Shown here piece after piece: positions 17,415 through 25,518 of a DNA stretch of 64,000 nt (position 1 is its first letter; each line of letters starts with the position of its first letter). Source of the stretch: Rariglobus sp041662485 (GTDB taxonomy: Bacteria; Verrucomicrobiota; Verrucomicrobiia; Opitutales; Opitutaceae); contig JBAZSJ010000013.1 of the NCBI GenBank assembly GCA_041662485.1, forward strand, positions 36,051-100,050, read 5' to 3'. A program made the position numbers and the translations under genes. Under the pieces are notes generated by a model. The model was given only the letters and a program-made list of their open reading frames with translations. It was not told where the DNA came from and ran no database searches.

Positions 17415-17501
17415 CAACGGCAACCGGCATGCCCCCGCGTTCGAGCTGGCAAACAAGAGTAAACATCCTCGGGACAGGTCCCGGGGCATTCGCCGCCAAT
17501 T

Positions 17502-17574
17502 GTAGGAGCGGCTTTACGCCGCGATGACGCGCTCAGCGCGCCTCCGGAATCGCGGCGTAAAGCCGCTCCTACAT
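17502..17574. repeat. Intergenic hairpin element, family GTAGGAGCGGCTTTACGCCG
   Basis: A perfect ~24-bp stem: TGTAGGAGCGGCTTTACGCC(GCGA) on the left, its reverse complement on the right, and a small inner stem (GACGCGCTCAGCGCGCC). A nearly identical copy lies at 39170-39242, and similarity continues past the right end (CATTCAA..CC..AAGCCAGCTTCG). The gap 17415-17796 holds this element and otherwise no convincing gene; a 6-bp-arm hairpin (CGGGAC/GTCCCG) at 17471-17484 precedes it. Confidence 0.8.
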
Positions 17575-17796
17575 TCAATCCAAAGCCAGCTTCGTATTGG
17601 TATTGGACCCCATGCGAATAAAGGGTGAAGGAAGTCATAAGATCAGTGAGGAACACCGACAGATGAAACCTCATGCGGTTCGACCCTTTACCTTAAAAGT
17701 TTTCCGGCCAGAAACGAGTCCCAGTCCGGCGCGATTTGATCGCTCCAAGAAAATCAACAGCCAGGGACCCTCGGCGCATCCCACACGTTAGCAAAA

Positions 17797-18192
17797 ATGA
17801 AATATCTCATTCCATTTCTTTTAGCCGCAGTCGTAACCATGACCGGCTGCCGCAAGCCGGAAATAACCTCAAAACTGGAACCATTTATTATCACGGGAAC
17901 GCCTTCCGCGATATACGAAATGGTCCGGCCAAAAATCCAGAGGATTATTCCAACCCAAACCGAAATCGTAAGGATCGATAATGACACCGGAATGATTCTC
18001 CGATTTTCTATTAAGAGCCCAACTGACGGCTCAGTGCGACTTGTGGAAGTTAATATTCAAAAGATAGATAGTAGAGATTCTCGCATTTTAATCTCCTCCG
18101 AACAGTTTTCATTCTTTCCAAAGGAAAATCACGATTCGATAGATTCCGGCGTCGAACTTATGATCTCCAAGGAATTCACACCCGGCAGCTAA
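17797..18192 (+). CDS. Small lipoprotein, unknown function, atypical composition
   Basis: 131 aa. Residues 1-17 form a lipoprotein signal peptide with lipobox TMTG|C18. The mature part has no recognised domain. Codons are conspicuously AT-rich (many AAT, ATT, AGA, TTA) against neighbours ending almost always in C/G, suggesting later acquisition. No operon partner is obvious; the cupin follows 11 bp later. Confidence 0.7.
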   Translation: MKYLIPFLLAAVVTMTGCRKPEITSKLEPFIITGTPSAIYEMVRPKIQRIIPTQTEIVRIDNDTGMILRFSIKSPTDGSVRLVEVNIQKIDSRDSRILISSEQFSFFPKENHDSIDSGVELMISKEFTPGS

Positions 18193-18203
18193 ATATTTCA
18201 CCC

Positions 18204-18683
18204 ATGAAAACAGTCTCCATCCCCGCCCTGCCGGAAACCGAAGGTCGCTCGCCCACCGGCAAATATCACTCGTTTTCCAAGGACATCTCGCTAGCCCTCG
18301 GCGGCATCAAAGACACCGGCGCGTGGGGCGGCGGACACCCCTTCGATCTTCAGCAACGCCACGTTCCCGCCGGTGCCTCGGTCTGCCCACTCCACGCGCA
18401 CACGTTGCAATGGGAGCTTTTCGTCGTCCTTGCCGGCACCGCCACCGTCCGCACCGGTGACGGCACGAAGACCGTCGTCAAAACCGGCGACACGTTCGTC
18501 CAGCCGCCCGGCACCGCCCACCAGATCACCAACACCGGCACGGAGGACTTCGTGTTCTTCGTCATCGCCGACAACCTGCCCGTGGACAGCACCTACTATC
18601 CCGAATCGGATAAGTGGCAGATCAAGCCCCAGCGAAAACTCTTTCGCATGACCGAGGTGGATTACTTCGACGGCGAGGAGTGA
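18204..18683 (+). CDS. Cupin-domain protein
   Basis: 159 aa. Double-stranded beta-helix with cupin motif 1 around PLHAHTLQWELFVVLAGTATV (His/Glu metal ligands) and motif 2 around GDTFVQPPGTAHQITN. Small single-domain cupins act as sugar isomerases, dioxygenases or binding proteins; this one cannot be placed. No signal peptide is seen, so probably cytosolic. Confidence 0.8.
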   Translation: MKTVSIPALPETEGRSPTGKYHSFSKDISLALGGIKDTGAWGGGHPFDLQQRHVPAGASVCPLHAHTLQWELFVVLAGTATVRTGDGTKTVVKTGDTFVQPPGTAHQITNTGTEDFVFFVIADNLPVDSTYYPESDKWQIKPQRKLFRMTEVDYFDGEE

Positions 18684-18696
18684 TCCGCAGGCAGCC

Positions 18697-20469
18697 TTAC
18701 GGCACGAGCACCAATACGTTCACGCGCTCAAGTTCGATGGCGGCCTCCGGCAGAAGCCACCCTTGTCCCTCCGCCGCCAGAATCACCAGACGGCGCTTTT
18801 CTCCCGACGACAACGCCACGTCGACTGTGATCGTGCCCTGCCCCATGTTCTTCACCTTTCCCGCAACGAACACATGATCGCGCAGTCCCGCGTTGATGGC
18901 GGCCACCTCCTCCCAACGATCTCCCATCTCCATTTCCACCGCCTTTCTGTCGGAGGAAATTCTCAGTTTCACTCCGTCGGCTTCCGGCGATTCCTTGGAC
19001 CAAGACCGCATCTCAATATAGGCCGCACTCCCAAATCCATCGGTCGTCAAGTTCGTCGCCAAGAGCTGAAAGTGTTCGTTGTTGGATCTGTCCCCTCCGG
19101 TCACCTTCAACCATTGGCATACCTCTTCGCCAAACCCCCAGCGGTCCGTGCGCTTCGCCGGTTCTGTTTTAAGCCACAATGCTAGGCGCGCATGCATGCC
19201 CGCGGAACGATGGCGTCTTTGCAGGTAGTCCATCGTTGATCTAAGGCTTGTGTAGTCCTCGCCGGACAACACCTGCGGCTTCGGATGCATCACGCCCGCC
19301 TCCAGCAATCCATGACTGGTGAGCAACCGGTCGAGACGCGCCAGTTGGGAGCGCTCCGCCACCGCGAACAATCCCACCGGCCCCGCCGCCGCGACCGCGC
19401 ACAGGATGCACAGGGACACCGGGATCAACCGCAATGATCGCCGCGCCACCTCGCCCGTGCCGAAATAGACGCCGATCACCACCAGCCATCCCGCCAGGAC
19501 CAGCCCCGCATAACGCGATTCGGTCAACCCGTAGTCGTTCACCCGCTCCAGCACGGCAAACGCGAGCAGTCCCGCCATCGGCACCAGCAGCCGCGCAAAC
19601 CAGCGCGTGAAAATTTCCGCCCAACGAAGCCCCGTCCCCGCCAGCAGCAAGACCGCGAGCAAGCCCACGACCGCCAAGCCCAGCACGGGTGCCGCCACCC
19701 AGCCCTCCGGCCACCGGTGCACCACCGCAATCTTGATGGCATACGGATACAAAATCCCCAGATAAACCACGGCCAGCGGCAGCAGCACGCCGCCGGCGAA
19801 AATCCGCAGCCCTCGCGAGGGTTCCAGTTCGGCCTGCTCCCCGGCCGCCGTGCGAGGCACGCCCGCCAGCAGAAAAAGCGGATGAAAGCCCACCGTCACC
19901 AACAGCCACAGCTGCATGTATCGGTCGCTCTCCAGTTCAAACTCAAACAGCTGCGCCGCACTCGACATGGCCAGCGCCAGACCCGCGAAGAAAACCACGG
20001 CATACAGCACGCCCAGCCAGAACCGCGAAAACAAGACCCAGTTGAACGACCAAAACGCCCGTTGGCTCCCGTGTCTCGCCCCCGAGGCCACACCCAGATG
20101 AAGCGCCAACGCGATCACCACGGTGCGCACCCACACGGAATCAGGAACGCCCCCGTCCTCCGCCGGAAGCGTCGCCCAATAACCGGCCAGCAGGATCGAG
20201 CCGAGCGCCTGCAACAACCAGATGCGCGACCGCACCCAGCCCCGGCTTTCGCCCGCAATCACGATAAACACGCCGAGCGGCACACCCAACGCGACCGCCA
20301 GCGCCACCCGCTGCCACGGCCACTCCGCATCACCCTTCATCTCGACCACAACGAGCAGCACGCCCAACGTCACGAGGGCCGAAAGCACGGCCAGGGGAAA
20401 GCGGGCGAGCGCCCGCGCCACGCCGTCAATGATCTTCGCCGCACCAGCCGCCAACCGGGGTTTCATCAT
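18697..20469 (-). CDS. Multi-pass membrane protein, DUF4153-like
   Basis: 590 aa from the paired ATGs at 20469/20466. Roughly ten TM helices fill the first 400 residues, then a soluble C-terminal domain of ~190. The stretch VLERVNDYGLTESRYAGL near 330 is the hallmark of DUF4153 proteins. Function is unknown. Convergent with the cupin gene, 13 bp apart. Confidence 0.75.
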   Translation of the reverse strand: MMKPRLAAGAAKIIDGVARALARFPLAVLSALVTLGVLLVVVEMKGDAEWPWQRVALAVALGVPLGVFIVIAGESRGWVRSRIWLLQALGSILLAGYWATLPAEDGGVPDSVWVRTVVIALALHLGVASGARHGSQRAFWSFNWVLFSRFWLGVLYAVVFFAGLALAMSSAAQLFEFELESDRYMQLWLLVTVGFHPLFLLAGVPRTAAGEQAELEPSRGLRIFAGGVLLPLAVVYLGILYPYAIKIAVVHRWPEGWVAAPVLGLAVVGLLAVLLLAGTGLRWAEIFTRWFARLLVPMAGLLAFAVLERVNDYGLTESRYAGLVLAGWLVVIGVYFGTGEVARRSLRLIPVSLCILCAVAAAGPVGLFAVAERSQLARLDRLLTSHGLLEAGVMHPKPQVLSGEDYTSLRSTMDYLQRRHRSAGMHARLALWLKTEPAKRTDRWGFGEEVCQWLKVTGGDRSNNEHFQLLATNLTTDGFGSAAYIEMRSWSKESPEADGVKLRISSDRKAVEMEMGDRWEEVAAINAGLRDHVFVAGKVKNMGQGTITVDVALSSGEKRRLVILAAEGQGWLLPEAAIELERVNVLVLVP

Positions 20470-20644
20470 CACACGGCAGAGAAAAACCTCCGCAGACGCA
20501 AACCACATCCGGGCGCATTGCCATTCGCCCAAATGCGAAGGCCTCCGTTCGCAAAAGGGCATCCTGCGGAAACTTTACCAGCCCTTAACGATTTTCCTCC
20601 CCAAGCTCACAATCCATTAAAACAGGTGTGGTGAAATGTGCGGT

Positions 20645-20800
20645 ATGAACTCCCTTACCTCCTCTCCCTCCTCCTCGATCCAGTCGTCCGTCTCCGAAGA
20701 ACCATTCACCCCGTTCCACTGGCTGCTGGTGCTCGGGTTTCCTCCCTCCCTCGCCGCCCACGTCCTCGCGCCGGACACGTTTCAGGCGGACGATGTCTAA
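20645..20800 (+). CDS. Possible small ORF (51 aa), unknown
   Basis: MNSLTSSPSSSIQSS..., a Ser-rich start then a short hydrophobic stretch (HWLLVLGFPPSLAAHVLAP). It sits in the 357-bp gap between the DUF4153-like gene and lutC, with no clear ribosome site. Nothing else recognisable is in that gap. It may not be expressed. Confidence 0.3.
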   Translation: MNSLTSSPSSSIQSSVSEEPFTPFHWLLVLGFPPSLAAHVLAPDTFQADDV

Positions 20801-20826
20801 CCCGTCGGCCGGCCGGTCGGCGCGCC

Positions 20827-21441
20827 TCACTCCAGCAGCAGAGCCACTTGCTGGCCGGGGCCATGCACGCCCTCGATGAGAATGCCCTCGACGTCCGCCG
20901 TCTTGGACGGGCCGGTGCAAAAAATGATGTTCGGGTCGTCGGCCAGTTGCGTCACCGCGTGCTGGAGATCGAGGTGGATCTGCGCGCGATCGAGCACGGC
21001 GATGTGCGCCCACGGCGTCAGCGCGGCGAGGCGGCTGGAGGTCGCGGCATCGGTGAAGATGAGCGTGCCCGTCTCGGCAACGGCGCCGGCGGCGCGGGTG
21101 ATGCCGAACTGGTAGTCGTCCACGCGCGTGCGGTCGAAGGTCGTCTCGACCGTGAAGCCCGCGGGGAACGCGGACTGCAACCGCGGCCAGAGCAGGGGAT
21201 CACAGTAGCCGTGGGTCCAGTTGTTCTGCACGAGCCAGGCGACGAGCGCGGGGGCGCCTTCGAGCGGGAGGCCGTTGACGAGCTTCATGCGCGCCTGAAA
21301 GAGCGTCCACGCATCCACGTCGCCGCGCAGGGTGCGCATGTGGATGAGTTCGTTGTCCCAGTCAGGCAGCGAGGCGCGCTGGTGGAGCGGCGCGAGGGCG
21401 CCGCGGACACGGGAGAGAATGGCTTCGCGATCAGCGCTCAT
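20827..21441 (-). CDS. lutC: LutC-like lactate utilization protein (LUD domain)
   Basis: 204 aa. LUD/YkgG domain: TFDRTRVDDYQFGITRAAGAVAETGTL and TPWAHIAVLDRAQIHLDL, ending in FCTGPSKTADVEGILIEGVHGP, the conserved glycine-rich loop of LutC. Third gene of lutA-lutB-lutC; its ATG overlaps the lutB stop (ATGA). The complex oxidises L-lactate to pyruvate in the cytosol. Confidence 0.9.
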   Translation of the reverse strand: MSADREAILSRVRGALAPLHQRASLPDWDNELIHMRTLRGDVDAWTLFQARMKLVNGLPLEGAPALVAWLVQNNWTHGYCDPLLWPRLQSAFPAGFTVETTFDRTRVDDYQFGITRAAGAVAETGTLIFTDAATSSRLAALTPWAHIAVLDRAQIHLDLQHAVTQLADDPNIIFCTGPSKTADVEGILIEGVHGPGQQVALLLE

Positions 21442-22889
21442 AGTATGTTCCCCGGTAGGGCGGGACCGCTGGGCCCGCCGCGAGAGACGTTCGGCGCGCC
21501 CAGCGGTCGCGCCCTACCCTTCATCCATTTCCTGAAATCGCCGCCTTTCCATTCGGGCAGCGAACGCTTGTTTTCCCAGGCGCGCAGCGCGGGGATGGGC
21601 AGGAGTTTCGTGGGGAGGTGGTTGATGATCTTGCCGCCTACGAGCGCGGCTTTCCACACGGTCGGCTGCGAGGCGAGCAGCGCCCACGGACCCATCGGCG
21701 GCATGCCGGGCGACGGAACGTGCGCTTGCTTGCCCTTGTCGCGCAAGCGCAGAAGCAGGTCGGGAATGGGAATGTTGACGGGGCACACTTCGTTGCACGC
21801 GCCGCAGAGGGACGAGGCCTTGGGCAGGTCGGCGAACGCAGGGAAATTCTTGCCGGCGAGGAGCGGCGTGAGCACGGCGCCGACGGGGCCGGGGTAAACG
21901 CTGCGGTAGGCGTGTCCGCTGGCCTGGCGGTAGACGGGACACACGTTGAGGCACGCGCCGCAACGGATGCAGCGCAGGATCTCGCGGCACTCGCTGGCGA
22001 GAACGTCGGTGCGGCCGTTGTCCACGAAGATGACGTGCATCTCCTCCGGTCCGTCGGGCTGCGCGGCGGACTTCGGGCCGGTGATGAACTCGGTGTAGAC
22101 GGTGAGCTGCTGGCCGGTGGCGGAGCGGGCGAGGAGGTTGAGCAGGAGGGCGAGGTCGCGGTCGCGCGGGAGGATTTTCTCGATGCCGACCATCGCGATG
22201 TGGGTCTTGGCGGCGGCAAGGCAGAAGCGGGAGTTGCCCTCGTTGGTCACGAGCACGAGGCGTCCGCTCTCGGCGGAGATGAAGTTGGCGCCGGTGAGGG
22301 CGACGTCGGCCTCCAGATATTTTTTGCGCAGGTGGACGCGGGCGCGCTGCGTGATCGTCTGTGGGTCGTCGTTGTAGGCGCCGAGGCCGTGCTTCTCGAA
22401 AGATACGGCGATGTCGCGGCGGTTTTTGTGGATGATCGGTTTGACGAGGTGCGAGGGGTGGTCGCCGTCGATCTGAATGATGAACTCGCCGAGGTCGGTC
22501 TCGACGCACTCCACGCCGTTTTTCTCCAGGAAATGGCCGAGCTCGGTCTCCTCGGAGACCATGGTCTTCGACTTCACCATCTTCTTCGCGTTGCGGGCGC
22601 GCATGATGTCGAGGACCGCCTGGTTGGCGGCCTCGGCGGTGGCGGCCCAGTGGACGATCACGCCGTTGGCCTGGAGCTTCGCCTCGACCTGCGGGAGGTA
22701 GGTGTCGAGGTTTTCGACGACGTGCTGCTTGATCTCGCCGGCGACGACACGGAGGCGGTTGGGATCCTCGAAGTGGTCGAAAAGGGTCTTGGTGCGCGCG
22801 TCGTAGCCCTTCTTGGAGCCGTCATACACGGCGGCCTGGGTGGAGGGCTTGAGATTCGCCGCGAACTGGTCGATGGCCTGAAATTTCAT
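21438..22889 (-). CDS. lutB: LutB-like iron-sulfur lactate utilization protein
   Basis: 483 aa from ATG 22889. N-terminal LUD domain (about 60-300: KTMVSEETELGHFLEKNGVE, TGANFISAESGRLVLVTNEGN), then two 4Fe-4S cysteine sets, CIRCGACLNVCP and CGACNEVCPVNIP, near 310-370. The natural end is probably around GDFRKWMK; the last ~25 residues (GRARPLGAPNVSRGG...) are read from the hairpin element at 21454-21518, an added tail. Transcribed from lutA, divergent from rhaB, consistent with lactate arising from rhamnose-derived lactaldehyde. Confidence 0.92.
   Translation of the reverse strand: MKFQAIDQFAANLKPSTQAAVYDGSKKGYDARTKTLFDHFEDPNRLRVVAGEIKQHVVENLDTYLPQVEAKLQANGVIVHWAATAEAANQAVLDIMRARNAKKMVKSKTMVSEETELGHFLEKNGVECVETDLGEFIIQIDGDHPSHLVKPIIHKNRRDIAVSFEKHGLGAYNDDPQTITQRARVHLRKKYLEADVALTGANFISAESGRLVLVTNEGNSRFCLAAAKTHIAMVGIEKILPRDRDLALLLNLLARSATGQQLTVYTEFITGPKSAAQPDGPEEMHVIFVDNGRTDVLASECREILRCIRCGACLNVCPVYRQASGHAYRSVYPGPVGAVLTPLLAGKNFPAFADLPKASSLCGACNEVCPVNIPIPDLLLRLRDKGKQAHVPSPGMPPMGPWALLASQPTVWKAALVGGKIINHLPTKLLPIPALRAWENKRSLPEWKGGDFRKWMKGRARPLGAPNVSRGGPSGPALPGNIL
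21454..21518. repeat. Hairpin element inside the 3' end of lutB
   Basis: Left arm GGTAGGGCGGGACCGCTGGG (CCCGCCG), right arm its inverse with two mismatches, loop CGAGAGACGTT. It belongs to the GTAGGGC-type family. It lies wholly within the lutB reading frame, just before its stop and the lutC start. Confidence 0.8.
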
Positions 22890-22900
22890 GGGGGCGCGGA

Positions 22901-23668
22901 TCAGAGCAGGTTGCCGTTCTTGAGGGCGTCGCGAAGGACCTGGACGAAGTGCTGCGTCTTGATCGGCTTGCCTTCCTTTTCGGAGAGGCCGCCGAGGTGC
23001 ATCATGCAGCTCATGTCGCCGGAAACGAGGACGGACGGGTTGGCCTTGCGGATGTGGTCGAGCTTCAGGTCGCCCATCGCGCCGGAGATATTGGGAAACG
23101 TCACCGAGAACGTGCCGCCGAAGCCGCAGCATTGCTCGGCCTCGCCGAAGGGAACGAGGGTGGTTCCGGCGATGGACGACAGGAGTGCGGTGGCCGCCTC
23201 GCCGCTCTTGGAACCGCGCGAGTGGCAGGAGCGGTGGAACGCCACGACCGCATCGTAGCGGCCCGGCCAGGTGGTGATGCCGAGACCGTTGACGATGAAG
23301 TCTCCCAGTTCCCACGTGCGGTGGCCGAGCGCCTTGACGTCGGCGAGATCGGGTTCCTTTTCGAATTCGAGAATCGCCCCGTGAAACATCATCGCGGCGC
23401 AGGAACCGCTCGGCACGACCACGGGGGCGTCGCCCGCGAAGGTTTGCACGGTGTGCCGGACGACCTTGCGCGAGGCGTCCCAGTCGCCGCCGTTGAAAGC
23501 CGGCTGGCCGCAGCAGGTCTGCGACTCGGGAAACTCGACCGTGCAGCCGAGGTATTCGAGCACCTCCACCGTCGCACGCGCGACATCGTCATAAAACGCG
23601 TCGCACAAACAGGTGGCCATGAGCTGCACGCGTTTGCCGGTGGGACGAGGACGGTCTTGGTTGAGCAT
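22901..23668 (-). CDS. lutA: LutA-like lactate utilization protein (two CCG domains)
   Basis: 255 aa from ATG 23668 (a GTG 6 codons upstream is an alternative). Two cysteine-rich CCG domains: TCCGQP (52-54) and QCCGFGG (180-182), with partner cysteines SGSC near 90 and GDMSCMMHL near 215. These bind an iron-sulfur cluster as in heterodisulfide reductase/GlpC relatives. First gene of the lut operon, 124 bp from divergent rhaB, so probably co-regulated with it. Confidence 0.92.
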   Translation of the reverse strand: MLNQDRPRPTGKRVQLMATCLCDAFYDDVARATVEVLEYLGCTVEFPESQTCCGQPAFNGGDWDASRKVVRHTVQTFAGDAPVVVPSGSCAAMMFHGAILEFEKEPDLADVKALGHRTWELGDFIVNGLGITTWPGRYDAVVAFHRSCHSRGSKSGEAATALLSSIAGTTLVPFGEAEQCCGFGGTFSVTFPNISGAMGDLKLDHIRKANPSVLVSGDMSCMMHLGGLSEKEGKPIKTQHFVQVLRDALKNGNLL

Positions 23669-23792
23669 GGAGGGGAATCGCACCAAGCTGCCCGCCTGAA
23701 CCGTCAGGGCAACCCCGAACGAGATAGAATTTGAAAGTTTTTGGTAGATTTTGAGAGATTAGCCCGCCAGCTTTTTCCACCACCCTTTTCCC

Positions 23793-25229
23793 ATGCCCAC
23801 CCCCGCCACTCTCTATTGTGCAGCCATCGACCTCGGAGCCACCAGCGGCCGCGTGATCCTCGGCACCTGGTCCAAAGGCAAACTCTCCCTCAACGAGGTC
23901 CACCGCTTCGCCAACGCCTTCCAGTCCATCGGCACGAATGATTACTGGAACATCGTCGGCCTCTGGAACGAGATCCTCACCGGACTCGCCAAGGCCGTCG
24001 CCGCCCTCCCGCGCGGTGCCAAGCTCGCTTCCGTCGGCGTGGACACCTGGGGCGTGGACTACGCGCTCGTCAACGACGCCGGCCGCCTCGTTTTCCCCGT
24101 GCACGCCTACCGCGACGCCCGCACGCAGCCCGGCCTCAAGCGCCTGAGCGACACCCGCGCCGCCCTCGAACGCATCTACGCCGCCACCGGTATTCCCGCC
24201 GTCTTCTACAACTCCTCGTTTCAACTCGAGGAAACCGTCGCCAGCTGCCCCGCCATCGAAGACCTCGCCACGCGCTGCCTCTTTCTTCCCGATTACTTCA
24301 ACTACCTCCTCTCCGGCCGCATGGCCAACGAGCTCACCATCGCCAGCACCACGCAGCTCCTCGACGTCCACTCGACCGACTGGTCCCGCGCCGCGCTCGA
24401 TCATTTCCACCTTCCCGCGACGTGGTTTTCAAAACCCGTCCTCGCCGGCACCAAGCTCGGCAAGGTCCGCAACATCCCCGCCCTCGCCTCGACCCAGGTC
24501 ATCGCCGTCCCCGGCCACGACACCGCCTGCGCCTACGACGCCATGCCCGCCTCGCCCGACGGCACCGACCTCTTCCTGAGCTCCGGCACGTGGTCGCTCG
24601 TCGGCTTCGAGAGCGACACGCCCGTCCTCGGCGCCGAGGCCCTCGCCGCCCGCATCGCCAACGAACGCATCGGCGACGGCCGCTACCGTCCCCTCACCAA
24701 CGTCATCGGCCTGTGGCTCCTCGAAGGCACGTTCAAGGACTTCGCCTCCCGCCCGACCAACAACGCCGGGTGGGCCAAGCTCATCGCCGCCGCCGAAAAA
24801 CTTCCCGCCCCCGCCGCGCTGCTCGACGTCACCGATCCCGCGCTCACGAACCCGAAGTCGATGAAGGCCACCATCGACGCCCAGTTGAAACGCCGCAAGC
24901 TCCGCGCCCCGCGCGACCTCGCCGGCTACGTCCGCCTCATCTGCGACTCGCTCGGCCAGGGCCACGCCAACGCGATGCGCGCGTTCGAGCGCCTCGCGAA
25001 CAGAAAATTCAATCGCATCCTCATCGTCGGCGGCGGCTCGAAGAACCGCCTGCTCTGCCAGGCGACCGCCGACGCCTGCGGCGTGCCCGTCGTGTCGTTC
25101 GCCCTCGAAGGCACCGCCGTCGGCAACCTCGCCTCGCAGCTCATCTCGCTTGGCTCGGTGAAGGACCTGAAGACCTTCCGCACCCTCCTCGGAAAATCCC
25201 TCAAGCAGACGGTCTACGCCCCGCGTTAA
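23793..25229 (+). CDS. rhaB: L-rhamnulokinase
   Basis: 478 aa FGGY kinase of the usual length. Phosphate-1 loop DLGATSGRV (13-21), sugar site VGVDTWGVDYALV near 81, adenosine region GHDTACAYDA near 238 and SSGTWSLVG, and phosphate-2 loop IVGGGSKNRL near 410. Phosphorylates L-rhamnulose on O1. RhaA and RhaD are not in the window. Nearby GH78 rhamnosidase, RhaM and lutABC support a rhamnose role. Confidence 0.93.
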   Translation: MPTPATLYCAAIDLGATSGRVILGTWSKGKLSLNEVHRFANAFQSIGTNDYWNIVGLWNEILTGLAKAVAALPRGAKLASVGVDTWGVDYALVNDAGRLVFPVHAYRDARTQPGLKRLSDTRAALERIYAATGIPAVFYNSSFQLEETVASCPAIEDLATRCLFLPDYFNYLLSGRMANELTIASTTQLLDVHSTDWSRAALDHFHLPATWFSKPVLAGTKLGKVRNIPALASTQVIAVPGHDTACAYDAMPASPDGTDLFLSSGTWSLVGFESDTPVLGAEALAARIANERIGDGRYRPLTNVIGLWLLEGTFKDFASRPTNNAGWAKLIAAAEKLPAPAALLDVTDPALTNPKSMKATIDAQLKRRKLRAPRDLAGYVRLICDSLGQGHANAMRAFERLANRKFNRILIVGGGSKNRLLCQATADACGVPVVSFALEGTAVGNLASQLISLGSVKDLKTFRTLLGKSLKQTVYAPR

Positions 25230-25303
25230 CTCGCGCTGAAATTGGCCTCAGCCGCGTCCATGCAGCCGAGGTGAAGAGCCCTGTGACCGACGAAACCAAA
25301 AGC

Positions 25304-25419
25304 TAGAGCATTTCAAATAAAACTGTGGCCGCGAGCGCCAGCGAGTGGACGAGCCACCACTCGCTGGCGCTCGCGGCTACGGTCGTTATAGCGGCTACGA
25401 CATTTATTAAACCGCTCTA
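25304..25419. repeat. Compound element B: terminal inverted repeats around a hairpin core
   Basis: Left end TAGAGCATTTCAAATAAAAC then TGTGGCCGC. The right end, read inversely, is TAGAGCGGTTTAATAAATGT then CGTAGCCGC. The core is a strong hairpin of GAGCGCCAGCGAGTG and CACTCGCTGGCGCTC, the family found around the Doc module. Same ends as 4307-4468 and 29193-29345. Confidence 0.75.
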
Positions 25420-25421
25420 AA

Positions 25422-25493
25422 AGGTGGACGGCGATCTCCGAGCGCCGTTGAAGCCGTCCGCCTGCCGAACGCGCTCGGAGATCGCGTCCACCT
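25422..25493. repeat. Intergenic hairpin element, family GGTGGACGGCGATCTCCGAG
   Basis: AGGTGGACGGCGATCTCCGA (GCGC) is paired with GCGCTCGGAGATCGCGTCCA (CCT), with an inner stem CGTTGAAGC. A near-identical copy is at 47395-47467. Abuts compound element B; together they fill the 289-bp gap between rhaB and the cyclophilin gene, where no gene is seen. Confidence 0.8.
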
Positions 25494-25518
25494 CATATTC
25501 AACTGCATGGTGCCGGGC

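Noticed and set aside
21618..23258. 546-aa plus-strand open frame opposite lutB and lutA
   Set aside because: Antisense of genes with conserved Fe-S cysteines; composition Gly/Val/Asp-rich without domains.
22890..23315. Upstream extension of the LutB open frame
   Set aside because: The extension overlaps lutA in another frame; the ATG at 22889 gives a normal LutB start.
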